In this document: in pieces, positions 1 to 5,899 of the stretch
How the letters are laid out: each line of letters begins with the position of its first letter
How positions within the stretch are numbered: position 1 is the first letter of the stretch
From: Bacillota bacterium
GTDB taxonomy: Bacteria; Bacillota; Clostridia; Christensenellales; CAG-138
Reading direction: 5' to 3'
Assembly: GCA_023396535.1 (NCBI GenBank)
Contig: JAEWWD010000118.1
Span: 1-7,694 of the forward strand
Length of the DNA: 7,694 bases
Notes under the pieces: model-generated
Database searches by the model: none
What the model saw: the letters and a program-made list of their open reading frames with translations, nothing else
What the model was told of the DNA's origin: nothing
Program-made: the position numbers and the translations under genes

Positions 1-353
1 GCTACCACCACCGGCGCGTCGCCGATGCGGGTGCCGAGATTGGTTTTCGCGAGTATGGAATCCACCACTGAGTCAGGCTTCAACGCCCGTATGCAGGCGG
101 CTTCCGGATCGACGAGCACGGCAATCCGCCCGCGCGCAACAGCTTCGCGCGCGGCGGCGGCGTCCCGCACGAGCTCCGCCGTAACGCCTTCCACGGTCGT
201 CTCGCCAAGATGCACAGCTTCGGAGAAGCTTACCGTCCGCCGGATTGCGGTAGGCCGCGCGATCTCCGTCATGACGATATCAAACCGGGCGCGATACAGC
301 CGAAGCGCGATGCCCGTGGCGATATCCCCCGCACCTTTTATGACAACAAGCAT
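1..353 (-). CDS. yqeB: Selenium-dependent molybdenum hydroxylase accessory protein YqeB (EF2563 family), N-terminal part; cut by left edge
   Basis: The minus strand reads open from an ATG at 353 to the edge of the window (117 complete codons). It begins MLVVIKGAGDIATGIALRLY, a glycine-rich Rossmann-like start typical of the EF2563/YqeB family. The conserved stretch IARPTAIRRTVSFSEAV follows at about residues 31-47, and VDP plus a VDSILAKTNLGT-type segment at about 81-108. Family knowledge: YqeB co-occurs with YqeC, SelD and xanthine-dehydrogenase-like enzymes, and is thought to help mature the selenium-containing molybdenum cofactor; its biochemistry is unsettled. The start is supported by an AGGAAAGGG ribosome binding site just upstream, inside the end of yqeC. 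The gene overlaps yqeC by 16 bases, so the two are probably translationally coupled. The C-terminus and any downstream hydroxylase subunits lie outside the window. Confidence 0.88.
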   Translation of the reverse strand, partial: MLVVIKGAGDIATGIALRLYRARFDIVMTEIARPTAIRRTVSFSEAVHLGETTVEGVTAELVRDAAAAREAVARGRIAVLVDPEAACIRALKPDSVVDSILAKTNLGTRIGDAPVVV

Positions 354-1012
354 AGTTCCCTTTCCTGTTTTTGCAGCGCGCCGGCGACGACGGGGCAGGC
401 GAGTTCCTTCGCCAACTCCTTTGCCAGCGCAAGCTGCGCTTCTGTTTCGACTTTGTTGATGAATACGGTATCGTGCAGCGCTTCCGCCTGTATGACCCGC
501 GCAGCGTCGCGCGGGGTGACAATATGCGCAAGCGATTCCCCGAGCAGCGCGGCGTACAGTTCCGGCCGGTGCGCGGCTTGTAGAATAGGTTTCCCCAACC
601 CGTCAATCCCGATGACAAGTACGACTTTGTCAGCTTCTGCGGGGATAACAGGCTCGTGCGGCGCGTGAGCCTTGAGCGGAAGCCCCTTGGAACCGTCCGC
701 CTCTATGAGGACATAGTCCGCAAGCGCCCGCAACAGGCCGATTTGGGAAATATCCAGCGTAAACTTGCCCTCCGGCGTGCGCACGCCCACCGCGACGGGA
801 TTGTGCGCGTGAAACGCCGCCTCTATGCCGCCCGCGTCCGGCAGCAGCTCGGGCATGCCCTCGGGCATGTGCATTTTTGCCGTGGAGCAAACGATCACGC
901 GGCCCTTTTCCTTGCATTCTTCCGCCAGACGAAGCACGAGGGAAGTCTTGCCGCCGCCGCCGATACAGGCGATAACCCCCGGCCCGATGCCGAGCGCCTC
1001 CGTCAGCCGCAT
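338..1012 (-). CDS. yqeC: Selenium-dependent hydroxylase accessory protein YqeC
   Basis: This is a 224-residue protein, complete and near the usual family length. A P-loop (IGGGGKTS, residues 17-24) close to the N-terminus shows nucleotide binding. The family segment CSTAKMHMP follows at 42-50, then VLIEADGSKGLPLKAHAPHE at about 101-120 and a GTPase-like FINKVE at 184-189. Family knowledge: YqeC proteins are found with selenium-dependent molybdenum hydroxylases and are presumed to act in insertion or maturation of the selenium-modified molybdenum cofactor in the cytoplasm. The exact reaction is not established. The start at 1012 is chosen because GGGGAGGGAG lies just upstream and the P-loop then sits where expected. 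It is the first gene after the divergent promoter region and overlaps yqeB at its 3' end. Regulation by the adjacent ModE-like protein is likely. Confidence 0.93.
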   Translation of the reverse strand: MRLTEALGIGPGVIACIGGGGKTSLVLRLAEECKEKGRVIVCSTAKMHMPEGMPELLPDAGGIEAAFHAHNPVAVGVRTPEGKFTLDISQIGLLRALADYVLIEADGSKGLPLKAHAPHEPVIPAEADKVVLVIGIDGLGKPILQAAHRPELYAALLGESLAHIVTPRDAARVIQAEALHDTVFINKVETEAQLALAKELAKELACPVVAGALQKQERELCLLS

Positions 1013-1035
1013 ATGACTCCCTCCCCTGCATATCC

Positions 1036-1057
1036 GTTATTCTTCCAACAGGATAAC
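1036..1057. promoter_or_regulatory. Possible ModE-type operator (GTTAT-N12-ATAAC)
   Basis: A 5-bp inverted repeat, GTTAT at 1036-1040 and ATAAC at 1053-1057, is separated by 12 bases. From memory, the E. coli ModE site at modABCD has the same core with the same spacing. The repeat covers the -10 box and the predicted start of the yqeC transcript, so a bound regulator would repress yqeC. The arms are short and do not extend further, so chance is possible. Its place between a ModE-like gene and a molybdenum hydroxylase operon raises the likelihood. Confidence 0.4.
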
Positions 1058-1079
1058 ACCCGCAATCCCCGCTTGTCAA
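1050..1079 (-). promoter_or_regulatory. Promoter of the yqeC-yqeB operon
   Basis: On the minus strand a perfect TTGACA (1079-1074) is followed, after 18 bases, by TATCCT (1055-1050). This predicts a transcript start near 1043 and a leader of about 30 bases that contains the yqeC ribosome binding site. The -35 box overlaps that of the divergent regulator promoter. Assignment is by consensus match only. Confidence 0.55.
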
Positions 1080-1102
1080 CCGGGGTACACATACGATACA
1101 AT
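1073..1102 (+). promoter_or_regulatory. Promoter of the ModE-like regulator gene
   Basis: TTGTCA (1073-1078) and TACAAT (1097-1102) are 18 bases apart. The predicted transcript start falls at about 1109, on or next to the ATG of the regulator gene, which implies a leaderless or nearly leaderless messenger. The -35 overlaps the -35 of the divergent yqeC promoter. Confidence 0.55.
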
Positions 1103-1108
1103 GGGGCT

Positions 1109-1459
1109 ATGAAATACGCGGCGGACATGCGGCCCGTGCTCTCGGTACGGCTGTACACGAAGGAAAAATGCTTCGGCCCCGGCATTGCGGAGCTGCTGTT
1201 GCGCGTGCGCCGCCTGCACTCGCTGCGCGCGGCTGCCGCCTCCATGGATATGGCGTATTCCAAGGCGTGGCGCATTGTAAAGGAAACGGAAGAAGCACTC
1301 GGCTTTGAGCTGCTCGTAAGCACCACCGGCGGCAAGCACGGCGGCGGCGCGGAACTGACGGGGGAAGCGGAACGGCTTATCGACGATTACGCAGGCTTTG
1401 TTGAAGATCTGCGCAAAGCGGCGCAGGCGCTGTTTGACGAGAGGTTTCCAAGAGAGTAA
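1109..1459 (+). CDS. ModE-like winged helix-turn-helix transcriptional regulator (DNA-binding domain only)
   Basis: This is a small protein of 116 residues. It matches the N-terminal DNA-binding domain of ModE/LysR-type regulators: a CFGPGIAELL segment (residues 21-30), then a helix-turn-helix at about 38-64 (SLRAAAASMDMAYSKAWRIV). A wing with TTGGKHGGGAELT lies at about 72-84, followed by a C-terminal helix. Full ModE (about 260 residues) adds two Mop-type molybdate-binding domains, which are absent here. The first ATG (1109) has no good ribosome binding site; an alternative start is the ATG at 1127 (residue 7). The gene diverges from yqeC, and the expected role is molybdenum-linked control of that operon, an inference from position and family. 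A strong terminator follows the stop codon. Confidence 0.85.
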   Translation: MKYAADMRPVLSVRLYTKEKCFGPGIAELLLRVRRLHSLRAAAASMDMAYSKAWRIVKETEEALGFELLVSTTGGKHGGGAELTGEAERLIDDYAGFVEDLRKAAQALFDERFPRE

Positions 1460-1466
1460 ATACTAC

Positions 1467-1500
1467 AAACGGCTTCGCTAAGCTGCGAAGCCGTTTTTAT
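1467..1500 (+). terminator. Rho-independent terminator, probably shared by converging genes
   Basis: A perfect 12-bp stem (1467-1478 with 1485-1496) with a 6-base loop begins 8 bases after the regulator stop codon and runs into TTTTTATTAT on the plus strand. The minus-strand hydrolase gene ends at 1521, so the same hairpin can also stop transcription from that side. The T-run on that side is weaker (TTTGTAGTATTT). Confidence 0.9.
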
Positions 1501-1520
1501 TATGCAGAAGTCAGCAGGAA

Positions 1521-2231
1521 TCAGCGCATTCGCCGCCTGAGCCACGCTGAATAACACTCCAGTTGTTCAGGCGTATGGAAAAAGTGTTCTCCCGAATCCA
1601 TTACTTCCATCTCACAGCCAAACTTCCCCGCAAACGCGTCAATCACTTCCCGCTCGCAGAGGTTGTCGTTTGCCCCGTAGAGTATTGAAGTGGGGCAGTT
1701 CCAGCGTTCTATGGGGTGATCCAGCACGTACCGGTAATAATCCCAATACAGCGTCTGCCCCACCGGCGTTGGGATCTCCCCTTCTTCTTTGAGCCTGTCC
1801 TCCGTCACCCCAAACCACGTCATCATGTTTTGGATAATCCGCTTCATATCGACCAAGGGTGAAAGGAACAGCGCCTGCGTCAGCGGCTCGTCCCTGTATT
1901 GCAGCAAGCTGAAATACGCGCCCATGCTGCACGCGAACAGCCCCACCTGCGCCCAGCGCCCTCGCGCGTACTGCATGATTTTGCGCAAATCCTGCACGCA
2001 GTTTTGCACTTTGCAGGGGACGCCTTCTTCTGCGCGCTCCCCGTGCTCCGGCAAATCAAAGCTGAGCGTCTGATACCCATGCCGCCCGGCTTCTTCGGCC
2101 AGCATGCGTATAACGGTATCCTCTTTGTTGGACATGTTTCCGTGTACGGCAATAAAAACCCGTTCGGATACTTCCCCCCATATGATCGCCGGGATTCCTT
2201 CAATGGTTATTCTCGCCATACGACTACCCAT
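1521..2231 (-). CDS. Alpha/beta hydrolase family protein
   Basis: This is a 236-residue protein with an alpha/beta hydrolase layout. An oxyanion-type AVHGNMSNKED lies at about residues 28-38 and SFDLPEHGER at 57-66. The nucleophile elbow is LFACSMGAYFS (Ser102), followed by a likely acid in YGANDN (Asp189) and the histidine in SGEHFFHTPEQ (His216). All three triad residues are present in the right order. The elbow reads A-C-S-M-G rather than the textbook G-x-S-x-G. No signal peptide is seen, so it is probably cytoplasmic. The substrate cannot be deduced; a small carboxylester or thioester is plausible. It is the last gene of the minus-strand operon, 32 bases after the CGGC gene. The start is uncertain: ATG at 2231 or at 2219 (MARITIEG), neither with a clear ribosome binding site. 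Confidence 0.85.
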   Translation of the reverse strand: MGSRMARITIEGIPAIIWGEVSERVFIAVHGNMSNKEDTVIRMLAEEAGRHGYQTLSFDLPEHGERAEEGVPCKVQNCVQDLRKIMQYARGRWAQVGLFACSMGAYFSLLQYRDEPLTQALFLSPLVDMKRIIQNMMTWFGVTEDRLKEEGEIPTPVGQTLYWDYYRYVLDHPIERWNCPTSILYGANDNLCEREVIDAFAGKFGCEMEVMDSGEHFFHTPEQLECYSAWLRRRMR

Positions 2232-2263
2232 AAAAACAGCTCATTTTAATGCTTACCTGCAAT

Positions 2264-2596
2264 CTAGTGCGTATAATCGATATACCTGACGGATTCAGGC
2301 AGGTTTTCCGCGATGACATCCTTCATTTTTTTCGCGAACGGGCAGGGATAGCCGATCGGATTCCCTTTTTGTATGCAGGATGCGAATACGATCGTGTCGG
2401 CGCCGCGCTCAACAAGCTCCCTTGCTCTCAAAACGGCTCTTTTCGCGGGACAGCCTCCGCAATTGATGAATCCGACGATCTCTATTTCCTCTTCCACGCC
2501 CTCAAAAGCGCCCTTCTTTTCCTTTATCATCTTAAAATCGGTCGTACCCGGACAGTAATCCTCCGTCTGCGCGCACCTGATGATTCCTATTTTCAT
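2264..2596 (-). CDS. CGGC domain-containing protein
   Basis: This is a 110-residue protein with the signature of the CGGC family. The N-terminus is MKIGIIRCAQTEDYCPGT with Cys8 and Cys15. The defining GFINCGGCPAKRAV follows at residues 42-55 (Cys46 and Cys49), then FASCIQKGNP (Cys74) and IGYPCPFAKKM (Cys85). The pattern of six conserved cysteines suggests metal or redox chemistry, and binding of an iron-sulfur cluster or other metal is often suggested, but the function is unknown. The length is full for the family. The start is supported by GGAGGG a few bases upstream. It lies 34 bases after the AlaX-like gene and 32 before the hydrolase gene, in the same direction. Confidence 0.88.
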   Translation of the reverse strand: MKIGIIRCAQTEDYCPGTTDFKMIKEKKGAFEGVEEEIEIVGFINCGGCPAKRAVLRARELVERGADTIVFASCIQKGNPIGYPCPFAKKMKDVIAENLPESVRYIDYTH

Positions 2597-2630
2597 TTAT
2601 TACCCTCCATGCGGTTTACGCACTTACTGA

Positions 2631-3842
2631 TTATTTGAGCGCCGCGAGCCGCTGCGCAAGATACTGCGCAAGCTGCGAAACGGTATCGGGCAGCGCCGCG
2701 TCGTATTTCGCGCTGCCCTGCGCCAACGTACCCCGGCCGCCGCCGCGCCCACCCGTAGCCGCGTTGACGGCCTGCGCGACCTCGCCCATATCCAGCCCCA
2801 GCCCTTCGGAGCAGCACAGCACGTAATTCGCCGCGTCCCCGTTCTGCGCAAACAGCAGCGCGAGCGTATTCCCCTCTTCGCACAGCGCGAGGGCCAGCGG
2901 CCTTAGCTGCGCGACGGGATAATCAGCAAGGACCTTGGCCACCAGCCGCCGTTTCTTCACCGCCGTCGCGCCGGAAAGCAGCTCCGCCGCTATATAACCG
3001 CTCAGGCGCGTCTGCGCCGATTTCAGCTCCCGTTTCGCCGCCGCGAATTCCTGCTGCAGCTTGTCCACGGCGGCTGCGACATCCTCCGCCTTGCAGGAAA
3101 ACGCGCGGGAGAGCCCGTCCACTATGCCCTGCATGCGCTGCGCATGCGTGAGCGCGCGGCCCCCGCAGGCAAACGCCAGCCTTTCGCCGCCCTTATAATG
3201 CTCATTCGCCGTGATTTTGAGCGCGCCTATCTCGCCCGTCTGCTTCACATGCGTGCCGCAGCAGGTGCAACTGTCGCCGCCCGGCATGGACACGATGCGC
3301 ACCGTGCCCGTCAGCCCCGCCGCGCGCTTGCGAAGCTCCATATGCTCCAGCTCCTCGGCCTGCACGTAGCTAAGCTCTACGGGGAGATTGGCCGTAATCA
3401 GCTCGTTGGTGCGCTGTTCCAATTTTGCGACGTCCTCCGCCGTAAGCGGTACGTCTATATCCACGGTGCAGTAAGAGGCCGCCATGTGAAAGCCGACGTT
3501 TTTCGCGCCAAAGAGTTCTTTGGCTGCGAAGGATAGCAGATGTTCGCCGCTGTGCTGCTGCATATGGTCGAAACGGCGCGGCCAATCCACTTCCACGGTC
3601 ACTTGCGTCCCAACTTCAAGCGGCACGTCCACGCGGTGCAGCACGCGCTCGCCCTCCTCCGTCACATCCAGCACGTTCGCCCCGCCGATGCGGCCCATAT
3701 CGTGCGGCTGTCCGCCGCCGGTCGGGAACAGCACCGTTTGCGTCAGCTCAACGTCGTACCCGCCCTCCGCTTTCACGCAGGAAACCACGCGCGCTTCGCA
3801 TCGTGTACTATAGCTGTCGTCAAGAAATAGCTTTTGAGTCAC
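2631..3842 (-). CDS. AlaX-like alanyl-tRNA editing protein with C-terminal DHHA1 domain
   Basis: This 403-residue protein resembles the editing and C-terminal parts of alanyl-tRNA synthetase without the catalytic core. The N-terminal barrel contains LFPTGGGQPHDMG (residues 38-50). The editing-site zinc ligands are in HMQQHSGEHLLS (His97 and His101) and SCTCCGTHVKQTGEIG (Cys194 and His198). A probable coiled-coil stretch follows at about 255-285, then a DHHA1 domain ending in GGRGGGRGTLAQGS (364-377). Known family role: trans-editing, hydrolysing Ser or Gly wrongly attached to tRNA-Ala. All four expected zinc ligands are present, so it looks active. Translation starts at a GTG at 3842, chosen because AAGGAG (3855-3850) lies 7 bases upstream. 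It is the second gene of the minus-strand operon, 35 bases after the transporter gene. Confidence 0.92.
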   Translation of the reverse strand: MTQKLFLDDSYSTRCEARVVSCVKAEGGYDVELTQTVLFPTGGGQPHDMGRIGGANVLDVTEEGERVLHRVDVPLEVGTQVTVEVDWPRRFDHMQQHSGEHLLSFAAKELFGAKNVGFHMAASYCTVDIDVPLTAEDVAKLEQRTNELITANLPVELSYVQAEELEHMELRKRAAGLTGTVRIVSMPGGDSCTCCGTHVKQTGEIGALKITANEHYKGGERLAFACGGRALTHAQRMQGIVDGLSRAFSCKAEDVAAAVDKLQQEFAAAKRELKSAQTRLSGYIAAELLSGATAVKKRRLVAKVLADYPVAQLRPLALALCEEGNTLALLFAQNGDAANYVLCCSEGLGLDMGEVAQAVNAATGGRGGGRGTLAQGSAKYDAALPDTVSQLAQYLAQRLAALK

Positions 3843-3877
3843 AACGGATCTCCTTCCTTGCGCACAAGTCCCTTCGA

Positions 3878-4822
3878 TTATATCCAGCCCAGCGATTTAA
3901 GCCCGAATATCCAGAGAAACATGGTCAGCATCGAGAATATCGACGTAAATACCACGATTTCGCTGCTCAGCTGCGTATCCCCGCCCATCGCGCAGGCCAT
4001 GGGGAAGGAGCTGACCGCCGCGGGCGGCCCGAATATCAGCAGCACGCCGGTCAGTTGCTGCCCGCGATAGCCCAAAATCCCCGCGAGCCCCACCCACAGG
4101 AGCGGCAGAAAAACCAGCTTGAACAGCACCGCGCCGGTCAGCTCGCGGCGGTTTTTAGCGGCGGACGCAAACGTGAAGGAAGCGCCGAGCGCCAAGAAGG
4201 ATATCGGCGTCGTGCTATCAGCCAAACCCCATGCCGCACTTTTCACGGGCGAGGGCAGGTCTATGTGCAGGGCGTTGAGCGCAAGGCCGAGCAATATGCC
4301 TATGATAAGCGGATTCTTTACAATTTCGTGCAAAATTTCTCGGGGACCCAATTCACTGGAACGATATCGTTCCAGCGCGATGATGCTGAACACGTTAAAA
4401 AGGGGGACCACGCAGGCCAGCAGCAATACGACCGCGGTGATGTCGTTCCCAAACAACAGCGTGGCGATGGGTATCCCGAATATCGCGGCGTTGCCGCGGA
4501 ACATGCCCTGTATCAGCACGCCTCGGCGGGCATTTTCCTTTTCCAGCCGGGGCACAAGCAAACTCAGAGCCAGAAACGTCGCCGTAAGCGCGCCTATGCA
4601 AAGGAACACAACCCCCGCCATACCCGGCGCGGACATACCGGAAAGGTCGCTTTCGTACATATTACGAAACAGCAGCAGCGGCAGCAGCGCGCGGAATATG
4701 ACCTTGTTTGTGAGTTCGATCCAGCGGTCGTCCAGTTCAAGTATGCGCCGAAGCAGATATCCAAGCGCCATCATCAGAAACAGCGGCAGTACGACCTCAA
4801 CGGAGAGCAGGAAATTATCCAT
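3878..4822 (-). CDS. AEC (auxin efflux carrier) family transporter
   Basis: This is a 314-residue, strongly hydrophobic membrane protein of full family length, with about ten membrane segments in two halves. The first half ends in the family motif GMFRGNAAIFGIP (residues 106-118). The second half contains FGPPAAVSSFPMACAMGGD (about 263-281) and ends in a hydrophobic FTSIFSMLTMFLWIFGL segment. Bacterial AEC proteins export or import small organic anions such as malate or malonate, and sometimes amino acids; the substrate here cannot be told. The start at 4822 has GGAAGGA 9 bases upstream. It is the first gene of a four-gene minus-strand operon with a visible promoter, which suggests but does not prove a functional link to the tRNA-editing protein downstream. 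A perfect 20-bp palindrome lies within the gene. Confidence 0.93.
   Translation of the reverse strand: MDNFLLSVEVVLPLFLMMALGYLLRRILELDDRWIELTNKVIFRALLPLLLFRNMYESDLSGMSAPGMAGVVFLCIGALTATFLALSLLVPRLEKENARRGVLIQGMFRGNAAIFGIPIATLLFGNDITAVVLLLACVVPLFNVFSIIALERYRSSELGPREILHEIVKNPLIIGILLGLALNALHIDLPSPVKSAAWGLADSTTPISFLALGASFTFASAAKNRRELTGAVLFKLVFLPLLWVGLAGILGYRGQQLTGVLLIFGPPAAVSSFPMACAMGGDTQLSSEIVVFTSIFSMLTMFLWIFGLKSLGWI
4356..4375. repeat. Perfect 20-bp palindrome inside the transporter gene
   Basis: The sequence CTGGAACGATATCGTTCCAG equals its own reverse complement across all 20 bases. It encodes part of ALERYRSS (residues about 149-156), in a loop between the two halves of the transporter. The reading frame is undisturbed. 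It may be chance or a protein binding site. Confidence 0.95.
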
Positions 4823-4863
4823 ACGTTCGTGTCCTTCCGGGGATAAAACAACTATGCTATTTC

Positions 4864-4892
4864 ATCATACAACCCACGCGTGAAAAAAGCAA
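4864..4892 (-). promoter_or_regulatory. Promoter of the AEC-AlaX-CGGC-hydrolase operon
   Basis: On the minus strand TTGCTT (4892-4887) and TATGAT (4869-4864) are 17 bases apart. The predicted transcript start is near 4857, giving a leader of about 35 bases with the ribosome binding site of the transporter gene. The match is 4/6 and 5/6 to the sigma-A consensus. Confidence 0.55.
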
Positions 4893-4907
4893 ACCGGCCC
4901 CCAAGGC

Positions 4908-4936
4908 TTGCAAGCAGCGCGCCTTTGGAGTATCGT
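4908..4936 (+). promoter_or_regulatory. Promoter of the nucleotidyltransferase gene
   Basis: TTGCAA (4908-4913) and TATCGT (4931-4936) are 17 bases apart, with a predicted start near 4943. The -35 lies between the arms of an imperfect inverted repeat, CCAAGGC at 4901-4907 and GCCTTTGG at 4921-4928. This promoter diverges from that of the AEC operon. The consensus match is moderate. Confidence 0.4.
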
Positions 4937-4960
4937 ATGGAAGAGAGTAATGCACAAAAC

Positions 4961-4967
4961 GAGGAGG
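4961..4967 (+). promoter_or_regulatory. Ribosome binding site deciding the start of the nucleotidyltransferase
   Basis: GAGGAGG is a near-perfect Shine-Dalgarno sequence. It is 12 bases before the ATG at 4980, longer than usual, and lies inside the only upstream ATG alternative (4950). The conserved nucleotide-binding motif starts a few residues after 4980, so that start is preferred. Confidence 0.7.
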
Positions 4968-4979
4968 TTTTTCAACTTT

Positions 4980-5888
4980 ATGCAGAAACCCGCTCTTGTC
5001 ATACTGGCAGCAGGAATGGGCAGCCGCTTCGGCGGACTCAAGCAGATGGCCCCGGTGGATGAATACGGCAACCTGATCATCGATTATTCCATATATGACG
5101 CGCTGCAGGCAGGCTTCGGGCGCGTCGTCTGCATCATCAAGCGCGCCATCGAGAAGGATTTTCACGAGGTCATCGGCCGCCGCATCGGTAATCGCGCCGA
5201 GCTTCGTTACGCGTTTCAGGAGCTCGATATGCTGCCCAAAGGGTATTCCAAACCCGAAGGGCGCGAAAAGCCGTGGGGCACCTCGCACGCGCTGTTGTGC
5301 TGCAAGGGGATTATAGACGGCCCGTTCGCTGTCATCAACGCGGACGATTACTACGGCCGTAGCGCTTACGCCACCATATTCGAATTTCTCAATGCGCCCC
5401 ACGCGCGCGGAGAATACGCCATGGTCGGCTATCAGGTAGAAAACACGCTGACGGACCACGGCGCGGTCACGCGCGGAGTCTGCGAAGCGGACGAGAACGG
5501 CTTTTTAGCGCGCATCAAGGAATGCAGCGGCATCCGTAAGTTTGATGACGGCGGCGTATATGAGGAGGGCGGGCACCCCGTCGTGATCAAAAAAGGAACC
5601 CTCGTCTCCATGAACCTGTGGGGCTTCGACGCCGGGCTGCTGGACGAACTGGAAGCAGGTTTCCCGCCGTTTCTGAACACGGGCCTCCGGGATAACCCGC
5701 TCAAGTGCGAATACCTGCTCCCCACCTCCGTGCACGGTCTGATACAAAGCGGCGCGGCCAGCGTGCGCGTTCTGAAAAGCCATGACAAGTGGTTCGGCGT
5801 GACCTACCGCGAGGATATGCCCATCGTGCAGGCCGCCGTGCGCACACTCAAAACCGAGGGCGTTTATCCCGAACGGCTATGGGACTGA
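4980..5888 (+). CDS. Nucleotidyltransferase family protein (NTP_transferase fold)
   Basis: This is a 302-residue protein. The N-terminus carries the nucleotide-binding signature LAAGMGSRFGGLKQMAPV (residues 9-26) of sugar-phosphate and choline-phosphate nucleotidyltransferases. PWGTSHALLCC follows at 98-108 and the metal-binding VINADDYYG at 118-126. YAMVGYQVENTLTDHGAVTR lies at 146-165 and VSMNLWGF at 209-216. The GRP-type loop, metal aspartates and length are intact. The reaction should be NTP plus a phosphorylated substrate giving an NDP-linked product and pyrophosphate; neither base nor substrate can be told. No membrane segment or fused kinase domain is present. It is followed after 11 bases by the folate cyclo-ligase gene, so the two are probably co-transcribed. 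An alternative start is the ATG at 4950, adding ten residues. Confidence 0.9.
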   Translation: MQKPALVILAAGMGSRFGGLKQMAPVDEYGNLIIDYSIYDALQAGFGRVVCIIKRAIEKDFHEVIGRRIGNRAELRYAFQELDMLPKGYSKPEGREKPWGTSHALLCCKGIIDGPFAVINADDYYGRSAYATIFEFLNAPHARGEYAMVGYQVENTLTDHGAVTRGVCEADENGFLARIKECSGIRKFDDGGVYEEGGHPVVIKKGTLVSMNLWGFDAGLLDELEAGFPPFLNTGLRDNPLKCEYLLPTSVHGLIQSGAASVRVLKSHDKWFGVTYREDMPIVQAAVRTLKTEGVYPERLWD

Positions 5889-5899
5889 GAATACCGGCT

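Noticed and set aside
656..1108. Upstream extension of the ModE-like gene frame, antisense to yqeC.
   Set aside because: It is antisense to a clear yqeC gene, and the regulator's conserved domain starts after 1109, just behind a promoter.
3803..4846. A long plus-strand open frame (347 codons) opposite the AEC transporter gene.
   Set aside because: Its translation is rich in Q, R, H and E with no recognisable domain, it lacks a ribosome binding site, and the opposite strand encodes a clear membrane transporter. It is a shadow of GC-rich coding.
4857..5459. A minus-strand open frame of 200 codons opposite the nucleotidyltransferase gene.
   Set aside because: The plus strand carries an intact nucleotidyltransferase with all motifs; the antisense product shows no family features.
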